64,000 bases of DNA, from NCBI RefSeq assembly GCF_020297485.1, contig NZ_JAIWZC010000001.1:2046001-2110000 (forward strand), read 5' to 3'. The stretch comes from Enterocloster clostridioformis (lineage in GTDB: Bacteria > Bacillota > Clostridia > Lachnospirales > Lachnospiraceae). Every line of letters starts with the position of its first letter. Within the stretch, counting starts at the first letter, position 1. The position numbers were made by a program, and so were the translations under genes. The notes under the pieces are model-generated. The model did not search any database. It saw only the letters and a program-made list of their open reading frames with translations, and was not told the origin of the DNA. Shown here piece by piece: positions 7,369 to 17,463 of the stretch.

Positions 7369-7728
7369 CTATAGTACTTCCTTGGTGGCCACTATATCAA
7401 CTCCCGTGCCGGCCACGTCTGCCACGATCACATCTCCAATGTGGATGGGAGCCTTGACGGTTACGCCCTTTAAGGCCTTTACACACTGGAATATCTTATC
7501 CTTGGGTATATCTTCCCTGGTCTTGACAGATACCATATCAGCCCGTCCGCCTGCCACCCTCACAGTGGAGGTGACGATTCGGGTCGGGTTGGTCACTTCC
7601 TTGCGCGCATATGTCTCGCCCTTTTTGCATGTGTATCCTGTGATGGCCTTGATTTCCCCGTTTTCCAGTTCAACGGTCAGAGGACACCCCATAGGACAAC
7701 CGATACAGATAAGTTCTCTCTTTTCCAT
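7369..7728 (-). CDS. DUF1667 cysteine-motif protein of the glycerol-3-phosphate oxidation module
   Basis: The 119-residue protein starts MEKRELICIGCPMGCPLTVEL, with CxxCxxxC near the N-terminus and a fourth Cys in GYTCKKGE. The middle PTRIVTSTVRV block is typical of DUF1667. In Clostridia this protein follows two FAD oxidoreductases, as it does here with a 3-base gap, and may carry an iron-sulfur cluster that takes electrons from them. That role is inferred from context and the cysteines. Confidence 0.85.
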   Translation of the reverse strand: MEKRELICIGCPMGCPLTVELENGEIKAITGYTCKKGETYARKEVTNPTRIVTSTVRVAGGRADMVSVKTREDIPKDKIFQCVKALKGVTVKAPIHIGDVIVADVAGTGVDIVATKEVL

Positions 7729-7731
7729 GGT

Positions 7732-8997
7732 CTATGCCTCCTCTACCTTTATTGTAATCTTCTTAAGACCGGGATGCAACATCAATTTTTCCTTCTGGAG
7801 CTTTATCTCCTCCATCTCTCCCGGCGCCATAACAGGACGTTTCCTGTGCATTACCTGCTCACCATCAAAGTATACGCCGATATAGCAGTTTTTATAAACA
7901 TTTCCAACACGGAAACGTACGATTTGGGTATCCTCCATGCGGTCCGGATGGATGGTGCAGGGCACCGTATAGCGTACCCCGTCCACGGCGCTTAACTCAA
8001 TCTCCTGTCCTGTCCCGGAGCGCCTGCCGTCCTTCACATATCTGGCTGCGTTCTTACCTGCCGCCGCTGCCTCCTCTGATACGAAATCCACTAAATCATG
8101 AACGTGGAGCACGTTGCCGCAGGCAAATACGCCTTCGATATTGGTTTCCAGGCTTTCGTTCACCACAGGCCCTGATGTGACGCGGTTCATTTCCACGCCC
8201 ATCCCGTTAGACAGCTCATTTTCAGGAATCAGTCCCACTGAGAGAAGCAGGGTGTCACAGGTATAATCCTCCTCTGTTCCCGGTATAGGCTTACCCTTGC
8301 CATCCACAGCAGCCAGGGTGATTCCCTCCAGCCGCTCCTTTCCCCGTATATCAACCACGGTATGGCTCAGCTTCAGCGGTATGCCGTAATCATCCAGACA
8401 CTGAACGATATTACGTTTCAGTCCTCCGGAATAAGGCATCAGCTCCGCCACCACCTTCACCCTGGCTCCCTCTAATGTCATACGCCTGGCCATGATAAGG
8501 CCGATGTCTCCGGAGCCCAGGATAACCACTTCCCGTCCGGGCATGAAGCCCTCCATGTTCACCAGACGCTGGGCCGTACCCGCGCAGTAGATGCCCGCCG
8601 GCCGGTAGCCAGGTATGTTAAGCGCCCCTCTGGAACGCTCCCTGCATCCCATGGCCAGTATGACAGCCCTGGCCTGTATCTCAAACAGTCCCTCTTCCCT
8701 GTTCATGGCCGTGACCACCTTGTCATGGCTGATATCCATGACCATGGTGTTTAACTTATATTCAATATTCCTCTCATACACCTGTTCCTCAAACCTGGCA
8801 GCGTACTCCGGGCCTGTCAGCTCCTCCTTGAATGTATGGAGGCCGAATCCATTGTGGATGCACTGGTTTAATATGCCTCCAAGTTCCTTATCGCGTTCCA
8901 GGATCAGGATGCTCTCTATCCCGTTATCCCTGGCCGCTACAGCTGCAGCAAGACCCGCAGGACCGCCGCCGATTATGACAATATCATATTCCCTCAT
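7732..8997 (-). CDS. NAD(P)/FAD-dependent oxidoreductase, second subunit of the anaerobic glycerol-3-phosphate dehydrogenase-like module
   Basis: The 421-residue protein begins with a dinucleotide-binding fold (DIVIIGGGPAGLAAAVAA). A second one (EVVILGSGDIGLIMARRM) starts near residue 155, and an FACGNVLHVHDLVDFVSEEA block binds the FAD end. This is the layout of pyridine nucleotide-disulfide family reductases, but no redox-active CxxC disulfide is visible near residue 45. The C-terminal 70 residues hold a domain with a PVMAPGEMEEIKL stretch. Located between the GlpA-like gene and DUF1667, it probably passes electrons from glycerol 3-phosphate oxidation onward. Confidence 0.85.
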   Translation of the reverse strand: MREYDIVIIGGGPAGLAAAVAARDNGIESILILERDKELGGILNQCIHNGFGLHTFKEELTGPEYAARFEEQVYERNIEYKLNTMVMDISHDKVVTAMNREEGLFEIQARAVILAMGCRERSRGALNIPGYRPAGIYCAGTAQRLVNMEGFMPGREVVILGSGDIGLIMARRMTLEGARVKVVAELMPYSGGLKRNIVQCLDDYGIPLKLSHTVVDIRGKERLEGITLAAVDGKGKPIPGTEEDYTCDTLLLSVGLIPENELSNGMGVEMNRVTSGPVVNESLETNIEGVFACGNVLHVHDLVDFVSEEAAAAGKNAARYVKDGRRSGTGQEIELSAVDGVRYTVPCTIHPDRMEDTQIVRFRVGNVYKNCYIGVYFDGEQVMHRKRPVMAPGEMEEIKLQKEKLMLHPGLKKITIKVEEA

Positions 8998-9014
8998 CTT
9001 GCGCGCGCCCCTTT

Positions 9015-10454
9015 CTATATTCTGTCCTTATTGGTTCCCGCTACAAGCTTCGAATCCCCGCCGGCCTTTGTAATCTCCGTCATGGGAAGTCCCAGCTCAC
9101 GGTGAAGCAGTTCCATGGATCTGGGGGTGCAGAACCCCGCCTGGCAGCGGCCCATTCCCGCCCTGGTCCTGCGCTTGATGCCGTCCAGGGAACGCGCTCC
9201 CAGGGGCCTGTGGATGGCGTCCAGGATTTCTCCCTCCGTGACCATCTCGCAGCGGCAGATGATATTTCCGTAAGCAGGATTCTGCTTAATCAGCTCTGCC
9301 TGCTCCTCTTTTGTAAGTGTATCCGGGTCCAGAATCCCCTTCCGGCTGCCGTTAAACTGCGGATTTGGCTCCAGCCCCAGCTTTTCCTTAAGGATTCCGG
9401 CCACCATCCTTCCAATGGCAGGACAGCTGGTAAGGCCAGGCGACTCGATTCCCGCACAGTCTACGAATCCGGGCGCGTCCTCCAGCTCCTTTATGATAAA
9501 CTCATGGTGATCCTCATGGGCCCTGAGTCCCGCAAAGGATGTGATGACCTGGCGCATGGGCAGGTCCTTTACGTTCATCCCTGCTTTTGCAATCAATTCG
9601 TCCAGTCCCTCCCTGGTGGTGGCCGTGGCCTCCTTATCCTCAATATCAATGGCAGTTGGCCCCACAATCAGGTTGCCATGGACCGTAGGGGATACCAGAA
9701 CACCTTTTCCATACTTACCCGGAAGAGCAAATATGGTGCGGCTCACATGATTTCCGGCGCTCTTATCCAACAGGCAGTAATCTCCCCTTCTGGGGGTTAT
9801 GTGTATCTTTGTCCCGCTGACCATGTTGTGGAACTTATCGGCATGGACTCCTGCCGCGTTGACCACATAGCGGGTCTCATACACGCCCTGATTTGTTTCC
9901 AGAGCCCATCCGCCCTCTATCCTGCGGATATCCGTCACCTCAGTGTTAAATTTAAAGTCCACGCCGTTGGTATAGGCATTTTCCGCCAGCGCAATGTTCA
10001 GATTAAAGGGACATACGATGCCTGCCGTAGGTGCATAGAGAACGCCCGCCACCTCATCTGCCAGATTGGGCTCCATTTCCTTTATTCTCGCCTTATCCGT
10101 GATGATTTCCAAATCCTTTACACCGTTCTTAACCCCCCGCTCATACAGAGTTCTCAGGTCCGGCAGAGACTCCTCATCCAGACATACCACAAAGGATCCG
10201 CAGGGATTAAAGGGAAAATCCAGCTCCCTTGCCAGTTCAGGCATAATCTGGTTTCCTTCCACATTCAGCCTGGCCATAAGCGAGCCTTCCGCCGCGTCGT
10301 ATCCGGCATGGACAATGGCACTGTTGGCCTTGGAAGTGCCGCAGCACACATCCTCCTCCCGCTCCAGGACACAGGCATTCACCTTATACCGTGACAGCTC
10401 CCTGGCAGATGCAGCGCCGGACACGCCGGCCCCGATTATTATTACGTCATACAT
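9015..10454 (-). CDS. FAD-dependent glycerol-3-phosphate dehydrogenase-like oxidoreductase (GlpA type) with C-terminal 2Fe-2S domain
   Basis: The 479-residue protein starts MYDVIIIGAGVSGAASARELSR, an FAD-binding DAO-type fold, and contains the SFAGLRAHEDHHEFIIKE block and an FVDCAGIESPGLTSCPAIG block. The C-terminus has a BFD-like iron-sulfur domain with four cysteines (ICRC, then MGRCQAGFC). It probably oxidises glycerol 3-phosphate to dihydroxyacetone phosphate without oxygen. The gene is separated from glpF by a strong terminator at 10611-10656, so it may be expressed by read-through or from a promoter in 10455-10610. The next gene begins 17 bases after its stop. Confidence 0.88.
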   Translation of the reverse strand: MYDVIIIGAGVSGAASARELSRYKVNACVLEREEDVCCGTSKANSAIVHAGYDAAEGSLMARLNVEGNQIMPELARELDFPFNPCGSFVVCLDEESLPDLRTLYERGVKNGVKDLEIITDKARIKEMEPNLADEVAGVLYAPTAGIVCPFNLNIALAENAYTNGVDFKFNTEVTDIRRIEGGWALETNQGVYETRYVVNAAGVHADKFHNMVSGTKIHITPRRGDYCLLDKSAGNHVSRTIFALPGKYGKGVLVSPTVHGNLIVGPTAIDIEDKEATATTREGLDELIAKAGMNVKDLPMRQVITSFAGLRAHEDHHEFIIKELEDAPGFVDCAGIESPGLTSCPAIGRMVAGILKEKLGLEPNPQFNGSRKGILDPDTLTKEEQAELIKQNPAYGNIICRCEMVTEGEILDAIHRPLGARSLDGIKRRTRAGMGRCQAGFCTPRSMELLHRELGLPMTEITKAGGDSKLVAGTNKDRI

Positions 10455-10610
10455 ATGTTTTGTTCCCTTCCTTCTTTTTTTGTGAAAATGCCGAATCCTC
10501 CCGGCATCTTCCTGCCGCCGCCCTCACCGGGCCGGCCTTTTATTTTAAATCCGCCGGCCTGGTCTTAAAGCAGCCAGCCCGGGCGGCCAACATTCAGCCC
10601 CGAAGGGTTT

Positions 10611-10656
10611 AAAAAGCGGAGCAAACAAGGCGTGTTTCCACACCCATTTGCTCCGC
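10611..10656 (-). terminator. intrinsic terminator after glpF
   Basis: On the minus strand GCGGAGCAAA pairs with TTTGCTCCGC (10 bp, perfect) and is followed by TTTTT. It separates glpPKF from the oxidoreductase-dha genes. Confidence 0.85.
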
Positions 10657-10695
10657 TCTGTTCTCACGCAATCAATATTCAGTTCATACTATATG

Positions 10696-11409
10696 TTACA
10701 TCCACGGAATCGCCTGATACAGTAACACCGCCGCTACCGCGCCCACAACCGGTCCGATGATGACAACCGGCGCATAGCCCCAGTTGGAATCACCTTTGCC
10801 CTTAATCGGCAGAACAGCATGTGCAAGACGTGGTCCCAGGTCACGTGCCGGATTGATGGCATAACCGGTCAGACCGCCCAGAGACATACCGATTGATACG
10901 ATGATTCCGAATACAAGCAGTTTATCTACGCCAGGAGCAATGCCGGTTACCTGGCCAATGCCTTTGATTGCAAATACAAGTACAAATGTACCCACTGCCT
11001 CGCTTAAAATGTTGCGTCCCATGTTAGGAACGGATGGTCCTGTACAGAAGGTTCCCAGCTTGGTTGCCGCTGACTCGGTTGCGTCATACTGGTCTTTGAA
11101 CAGAAGGTACACAATGACAGCGCCCACAAAAGCACCTGCGAACTGTGCAACAATGTATCCGGGAACAAGTCCCCATGCCATGCTTCCATCCACTGCCAGG
11201 GCAATGGTCAGTGCCGGATTGAAATGCGCGCCGGATGCTGCGCCGAAGATGAACGCGGGCAGCATAACCGCAAGGCCCCATGCAAAGGTAATCTGGATGG
11301 AGCCAGCCCCCTTCATGCCTGACTTATTGAGCGTCACGTTTGCTACAACGCCGTCACCTAAGATGATCAGTATCATGGTCCCCAAAAACTCTGCAATATA
11401 TGGCAACAT
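10696..11409 (-). CDS. glpF: glycerol facilitator GlpF (MIP/aquaglyceroporin family)
   Basis: The 237-residue membrane protein has the two half-helix signatures of the family, NPA at residues 64-66 and NPARD at 186-190. The Asp after the second NPA motif favours glycerol over water. Six hydrophobic segments are visible. It lets glycerol enter by diffusion, and glycerol kinase encoded just upstream traps it. The gene is transcribed after glpK, with a GC-rich hairpin near 11432-11483 in the gap. Confidence 0.95.
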   Translation of the reverse strand: MLPYIAEFLGTMILIILGDGVVANVTLNKSGMKGAGSIQITFAWGLAVMLPAFIFGAASGAHFNPALTIALAVDGSMAWGLVPGYIVAQFAGAFVGAVIVYLLFKDQYDATESAATKLGTFCTGPSVPNMGRNILSEAVGTFVLVFAIKGIGQVTGIAPGVDKLLVFGIIVSIGMSLGGLTGYAINPARDLGPRLAHAVLPIKGKGDSNWGYAPVVIIGPVVGAVAAVLLYQAIPWM

Positions 11410-11514
11410 ATAATAACCCCCTTATCTGTATGGCATGGCCCCGGCCCCTGTGCCAAAGGGGCGCCGGATGCCGGGCAGCCATGCTGAATCACATTGTTTC
11501 ATACCCATATCTGA

Positions 11515-13053
<1,539 letters not shown>

Positions 13054-13110
13054 TCATTTATACATAAACCCATTCTCCTTCCCCAGGAGAGCGGACTTAA
13101 GCTTCGATAT

Positions 13111-13680
13111 TTACATCAGCCATACCTTCTGATTCGTTGTCGATACGGATATGGCCCCGGCTGACAGGGCTGCCATCACATCTTCCTTGTCTGATATAAG
13201 TCCCCCCGCTATAACAGGCACCTTCACCAGCCTGCACACCCTGCGTATCACCTTGGGCATGAGTCCCGGGAGTATCTCTATGATGTCGGGCCTGGCCACG
13301 CTCATCTGTTTCTCGATGTTTTCAAATGCCATGGAATCCAGTACAAAAACCCTCAGCGTGGTATACAGGGACAGCTCCCTTGCCCGCTTTATCAGGGCCG
13401 GCTTTGTTGAAATGATTCCGTCCGCGCTGGTATTATTCCTGATAAAATCCACCGCAACCTCTTTGCTGCTGAGTCCTGTTATCAGATCAATATGCACCAT
13501 GGCTACTTTATCTGACTCTTTAATCTGTCCCACGATTGCGCTGATATTACAGATATCCCCAAAGAGGATGAACACCACCTTAATCTCATCCCTTTTGCAG
13601 CAGGCGTCAAGACCTTCCATGTCCTTTACCGCCGCTATGACCGGATTAGTTTCAATCAGGTCATATAATTTCTGATTCAT
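13111..13680 (-). CDS. glpP: glycerol-3-phosphate-responsive antiterminator GlpP
   Basis: The 189-residue protein is a single TIM-like domain with the family blocks VFILFGDICNI, VHIDLITGLSSKE, PDIIEILPGLMPKVI and VPVIAGGLI. With bound glycerol 3-phosphate, GlpP stops premature transcription termination in the leader RNA of glp genes. Such a terminator lies immediately upstream at 13711-13759, so the operon is expected to be autoregulated by antitermination. Confidence 0.93.
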   Translation of the reverse strand: MNQKLYDLIETNPVIAAVKDMEGLDACCKRDEIKVVFILFGDICNISAIVGQIKESDKVAMVHIDLITGLSSKEVAVDFIRNNTSADGIISTKPALIKRARELSLYTTLRVFVLDSMAFENIEKQMSVARPDIIEILPGLMPKVIRRVCRLVKVPVIAGGLISDKEDVMAALSAGAISVSTTNQKVWLM

Positions 13681-13710
13681 CGGTATCCCCCCTCACTTAA
13701 TTTCACCACT

Positions 13711-13759
13711 AAAAAGAGCATAGTTCTAAATCAACATTTCTGTCGTTTCACTATGCTCT
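13711..13759 (-). terminator. leader terminator of the glp operon, probable GlpP target
   Basis: On the minus strand AGAGCATAGT and ACTATGCTCT form a perfect 10-bp stem followed by TTTTT, between the promoter and the glpP start codon. A terminator in this leader position is the expected site of GlpP control; the loop segment around ACGACAGAAATG may be the recognition element, which is inferred. Confidence 0.85.
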
Positions 13760-13801
13760 CATCATCTCAGCAACTTTATTCGTCTGTCTTCATCTGTTTC
13801 C

Positions 13802-13830
13802 AATATAGCACATTGCACATACAAATTCAA
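13802..13830 (-). promoter_or_regulatory. sigma-A type promoter of the glp operon
   Basis: On the minus strand TTGAAT (13825-13830) and TATATT (13802-13807) are separated by 17 bases. Transcription would start near 13795 and run through the leader terminator. Confidence 0.7.
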
Positions 13831-13935
13831 TAGAAGAATTTCTTTTCTCGCATAATGTACAATTTTAAATCAATTTTAGCACTTTTTTTATTGATATTTA
13901 ACAGCTTTTAACACTGTTTTACTATTTTTTAGTTA

Positions 13936-14601
13936 TTATTTTAACAAAGTGACGATTTCATCCATGGTCTTGCTCCCCATCACAATCCTGCTGTCATTTA
14001 TGATCATCATAGGCACCCGCTTAATATCATACTGGGCCACCAGGTCATCGTAAAGGGCCGCGTCAATCATCTCGGCCTCAATATTCGGATTCAGGATGGC
14101 AATCTGCTGGCAGGCTGTCACTACCAAAGGGCAGTGATGGCACGCAAGGGACACGCATATCTTGATATTCGCCTTCTTATCCAGCCGTTCTATCTTCTTT
14201 CTGGTACCCTTTGGCACCTCCTGTCCCGGCCCTGCCAGGTTATAGACAGCCAGCACAAAGGAGTTAATTTCCCTGCCTCCGGGCACTCCGTGAAAAGCAG
14301 CGCGCCCATAGGCCCCGTCCTTATACAGCCCGGTTACAGGCAGCCACGCCGTATTCAGTTCCGGCACCTGGTCCGCCTCGTCCGGCCCGTATAACTCCAG
14401 CTCCAGGTTAGGGCTTACAGAGACGATTGCCCTCAGAAAGGAGGCCATCTCCCTGTCCTTTTCCCCGGACAGGTCCGCCACAGCCCTGATTGTCACTTTT
14501 TTCTCCATCCTGCCGAAAATACCGGCCAGCTGGTCCTTAAGCCCCTGGTCCACCAGACTGCTTTCTCCCGGAATCGTATTTAAATCAATCGTAACCTCCA
14601 C
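13936..14601 (-). CDS. stand-alone AhpF-like N-terminal domain (double thioredoxin fold), peroxiredoxin reductant
   Basis: The 221-residue protein matches the N-terminal domain of AhpF: two fused thioredoxin-like folds, the second holding the active CHHC at residues 154-157 followed by the cis-Pro loop KRVPMMII. The C-terminal FAD/NADH reductase part of AhpF is absent, so the thiols must be recharged by a separate thioredoxin reductase-like partner not seen here. It lies 4 bases downstream of ahpC on the same strand and would reduce it. Confidence 0.85.
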   Translation of the reverse strand: MEVTIDLNTIPGESSLVDQGLKDQLAGIFGRMEKKVTIRAVADLSGEKDREMASFLRAIVSVSPNLELELYGPDEADQVPELNTAWLPVTGLYKDGAYGRAAFHGVPGGREINSFVLAVYNLAGPGQEVPKGTRKKIERLDKKANIKICVSLACHHCPLVVTACQQIAILNPNIEAEMIDAALYDDLVAQYDIKRVPMMIINDSRIVMGSKTMDEIVTLLK

Positions 14602-14605
14602 CTCC

Positions 14606-15172
14606 CTACAGCATTCCCACCAAATCCAGGCTGGGTGTCAGCGTCTCTTCTCCCGGCTTCCACTTTGCGGGACACACCTGGTCTCCATGTTCCTCCACGA
14701 ACCGGGCGGCCTGAACCTTGCGCAGCAGCTCCTGGGCATTCCGGCCGATTCCCATGTCATGAATCTCATATGCCTTAATCCTGCCTTCCGGATTCAGGAT
14801 AAAGGTTCCCCGAAATGCCTGGCCTTCCTCCTCATCCAGCACGCCGAACTCTCTGGCCAGCTTCCCGGCCGGGTCTCCCAGCATGGGATACTGTATCTTT
14901 TTGATGGTATCCGAGGCATCCGCCCATGCCTTATGGACAAAATGGGTATCCTCCGACACCGAGTAAATTTCACACCCGGCTTCCTTAAATTCCTCATAAA
15001 AATCAGCCAGATCCCCTAACTCCGTAGGGCACACAAAGGTAAAATCAGCCGGGTAGAAAAAAAATACAGACCAGTGCCCCAGTGTATCCTCCCTGGTCAC
15101 ATCCATGAACTTCCCCTGATAAAACGCCTGTACCTTAAATTCCCCGATGGTCCTGTTAATCAGATTCCCCAT
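14606..15172 (-). CDS. ahpC: alkyl hydroperoxide reductase AhpC (2-Cys peroxiredoxin)
   Basis: The 188-residue protein has the peroxidatic Cys48 in FYPADFTFVCPTE and the resolving Cys167 in DQVCPAKW, with a full C-terminal arm. It reduces hydrogen peroxide and organic peroxides. A GGAG site precedes the ATG. It is co-transcribed with the AhpF-like domain gene, from a promoter at 15253-15281. Confidence 0.96.
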   Translation of the reverse strand: MGNLINRTIGEFKVQAFYQGKFMDVTREDTLGHWSVFFFYPADFTFVCPTELGDLADFYEEFKEAGCEIYSVSEDTHFVHKAWADASDTIKKIQYPMLGDPAGKLAREFGVLDEEEGQAFRGTFILNPEGRIKAYEIHDMGIGRNAQELLRKVQAARFVEEHGDQVCPAKWKPGEETLTPSLDLVGML

Positions 15173-15190
15173 AAAAATGCTCCTTTCTCC

Positions 15191-15209
15191 AATTGTTAAG
15201 ACAACAATT
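15191..15209. promoter_or_regulatory. inverted repeat in the ahpC leader, possible operator
   Basis: AATTGTT and AACAATT form a perfect 7-bp inverted repeat with a 5-base spacer between promoter and start codon. The sequence differs from the usual PerR box, so the binding regulator is open. Confidence 0.45.
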
Positions 15210-15252
15210 CCTGTTTTCCCGCAAATAAACTGACTTTTCTGATATCAGTTTG

Positions 15253-15281
15253 ATTGTAGCACAAGTTTTTGTAGAGGACAA
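15253..15281 (-). promoter_or_regulatory. ahpC promoter
   Basis: On the minus strand TTGTCC (15276-15281) and TACAAT (15253-15258) have a 17-base spacer. Confidence 0.6.
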
Positions 15282-15342
15282 GGGGGGATAAGGATGGGAT
15301 GGATATGGGGAGGCACCGCGGCGGCCGCTAAAACCGCTCCTG

Positions 15343-16080
15343 TCAGCGCCCCCTGCGCATCTGCCGCACCAGCTTTTTTGTTTCTCTGTCCACGCGGAAG
15401 GATTCTGTGATTTTCTGGAGTGCTTTATTGTAGGTCCAGTCGTCCAGGCTGCTTTGCTTCAGGTATTCCATTACCTGGTCCGGGAATTTGACGAAATAGA
15501 CAGAGAGGGCCCAGGCCACGGCCATTTTGGCATAGTAGCCTGTATGATGGACGCCGTCCAGCAGTTTTAGGGCATGTTCCAGATAGGCCCGGTCTGTGTA
15601 ATGAGATAACAGCATGACGGTTCCAAAGCGCAGGCCGTATTCCCCGCCGGATTGGAAATAAGGCTGGATGAACTGCCAGACCTCCTCTTTGTAACGGCCG
15701 GTAATCTTAAGGGAGCCGCAGAATATATCGCACACTGCCCAGTTATTGATGGCCGGGACAAAAGCGGTTACGTATTCCCTGGCCGTGTCCCAGTCACGGC
15801 AGCCTCCGCAGATACACAGCCCCCAGATTATCATTTCGTCGTAGAGAACGCCGTCTGTTCCCTGGCCCTTTTCCTTCCAGGCACCTGATACCTCTTTTAT
15901 GTATTCCTGCCATCCGCTCTTTTTCAGGTCTTTCGCGATGCCCCGGAGCACGGGTGTGCGCACTCCCATGATGCCGGTGATTCCCGGCAGAAGCCGGCTG
16001 TGGAATTCCCGGTACTCCGGGTCTGATGATTCTTCCAGTTTTATTCTTACGGTTTCACGTATGGTTATCTTCTCAGTCAT
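15343..16080 (-). CDS. DNA alkylation repair protein, AlkD-like
   Basis: The 245-residue all-helical HEAT-repeat-like protein contains PGITGIMGVRTPVLRGIAK, YDEMIIWGLCICG, NNWAVCDIFCGSLK and YYAKMAVAWALSVYFVKFP, which are characteristic of the AlkD family of base-excision glycosylases that remove bulky or cationic alkyl adducts. I placed the start at 16080 because AGGAG lies 7 bases upstream; an in-frame ATG at 16113 lacks a ribosome site. Its upstream neighbour hemW ends about 85 bases away across a palindromic repeat. Confidence 0.88.
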   Translation of the reverse strand: MTEKITIRETVRIKLEESSDPEYREFHSRLLPGITGIMGVRTPVLRGIAKDLKKSGWQEYIKEVSGAWKEKGQGTDGVLYDEMIIWGLCICGGCRDWDTAREYVTAFVPAINNWAVCDIFCGSLKITGRYKEEVWQFIQPYFQSGGEYGLRFGTVMLLSHYTDRAYLEHALKLLDGVHHTGYYAKMAVAWALSVYFVKFPDQVMEYLKQSSLDDWTYNKALQKITESFRVDRETKKLVRQMRRGR

Positions 16081-16103
16081 TTTAATCTCCTGGTTTAAAT
16101 GAC

Positions 16104-16160
16104 AATGTTCCACTGAATTAAAGCGTGCTTCTGACTGGATGGAACACTAGCTTTCTGGCG
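16104..16160. repeat. dispersed palindromic repeat, copy C
   Basis: The core GAACACTAGCTTTCTGGCGCGC closely resembles the repeat at 4705-4740 and again lies directly beside a gene's stop codon, here that of hemW. AGCGTGC and GCGCGCT-like arms can pair. Confidence 0.5.
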
Positions 16161-16164
16161 CGCT

Positions 16165-17442
16165 TTAGATTAGAAATTCGCTGAGTACAAAGTTGCTTAC
16201 ATCCATTCCCCATTCGGTCAGGGATATCCAGACACCCTCGCGCTTCAAGAGTCCGTCCGCAATGAGCCTCTCTATTACAGGGCCGTATATGCCTTCGATT
16301 TTAATCCCGAACATGGATACAAAGTCTATCTCTGATATGCCTTTTGTCATGCGAAGTCCCAGGAACATGAATTCCTCCATTTGGGCTTCCCTGGTCAGTT
16401 CCTCCACAGGGCCTCTGAGAAGGGCAAGCGCTGAGGATCCGCCTTCTTCGGAAAAATCCAGATGCAGATAGGTGTCCAAATCACGTTCATTGGAGAAACG
16501 TGTTCCGTTCATGCATGAGGAGGAGCCCAGGCCCAGGCCCAGATAGGGAACTCCCCTCCAGTAGCCTGTGTTGTGCAGACACTCCCTGCCAGGCTTGGCG
16601 TAATTGGATATCTCATAACGGCCGTATCCCTGTTCAGCCAGAAAGGTCCTGGTAAAATGATATATGCGGTTCTCTGTCTCCTCGTCCGGAAGGGCGGGAT
16701 AAAGGGCCGCTCTTTTTCCGGGAACGGGAGCCTGCTCCGTATGGCGGCCGCCCCGGGGGTGCAGAAAGCAGACGTCATCTGTTTTAAGGCCGGTCTCCTC
16801 CTCTTCCCTCTTTCCATAACGGTCCCAGAAGGGTGTCCCCTCCTCCACAATAAGGCTGTATGCGGATATGTGCTCCGGTTTCAGCATGGTCACCTTCCTG
16901 AGCGTATTCTTCCATCTCTCCAGCGTCTGCCCCGGAATGCTGCTCATCAGGTCCACATTCACGTTGGTGAACCCGGCCATGCGGGCGCACTGGTAGCTCT
17001 TCAGGAATTCCTCAAAGGTATGGATTCTCCCCAGGTCCTTAAGTTCCTGGTTGTCCGCGGACTGGAGGCCAATGCTCAGCCGGTTGATTCCCGCCGCGCG
17101 GTAGATATGAAGCTTGTTCTGAAGCAGGGTGCCGGGATTGACCTCAATGGTAATCTCGGCATCTGCCGCTATGTCGAAATTCCTGTTCAGAGCCTGCATG
17201 ATATCCCTGATAAGACACGGTTCCATAACAGAAGGAGTGCCTCCTCCTATGAACACGGTCTTGACCTGGTATTCACGGCAGCAGGCACCCTGGACTTCTA
17301 TTTCCCTGATTAGTTGTTCGGTATAAGCCTCATGGACAGACGCCAGCGCCCTGAAGGACAGGAAATCGCAGTAAAGGCATTTCCTGGCGCAAAAGGGTAC
17401 ATGGAGGTACAGCTCCAAGGGCTTCCTCTGTAAGTTTGTCAT
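16165..17442 (-). CDS. hemW: radical SAM heme chaperone HemW, with an unusual insertion
   Basis: The protein has the radical SAM CxxxCxxC cysteines at residues 18, 22 and 25, GGGTPS, the EVNPGT block and the YEISNYAKPGRECLHN block specific to the HemW/HemN-like group. HemW inserts heme into respiratory enzymes and is not a coproporphyrinogen oxidase. It follows lepA by about 20 bases, the common Firmicutes order. At 425 residues it is longer than usual: about 35 extra residues (near 228-262, Pro-, Arg- and Gly-rich) lie between the EEGTPFWDRYG block and the DEETENRIYHF block. Confidence 0.93.
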   Translation of the reverse strand: MTNLQRKPLELYLHVPFCARKCLYCDFLSFRALASVHEAYTEQLIREIEVQGACCREYQVKTVFIGGGTPSVMEPCLIRDIMQALNRNFDIAADAEITIEVNPGTLLQNKLHIYRAAGINRLSIGLQSADNQELKDLGRIHTFEEFLKSYQCARMAGFTNVNVDLMSSIPGQTLERWKNTLRKVTMLKPEHISAYSLIVEEGTPFWDRYGKREEEETGLKTDDVCFLHPRGGRHTEQAPVPGKRAALYPALPDEETENRIYHFTRTFLAEQGYGRYEISNYAKPGRECLHNTGYWRGVPYLGLGLGSSSCMNGTRFSNERDLDTYLHLDFSEEGGSSALALLRGPVEELTREAQMEEFMFLGLRMTKGISEIDFVSMFGIKIEGIYGPVIERLIADGLLKREGVWISLTEWGMDVSNFVLSEFLI

Positions 17443-17463
17443 CTTATGATTTATCCCACCTAT

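Noticed and set aside
9102..10394. Long plus-strand open frame opposite the GlpA-like gene
   Set aside because: It is a shadow of a well-supported minus-strand enzyme gene; the translation has no domain-like order.
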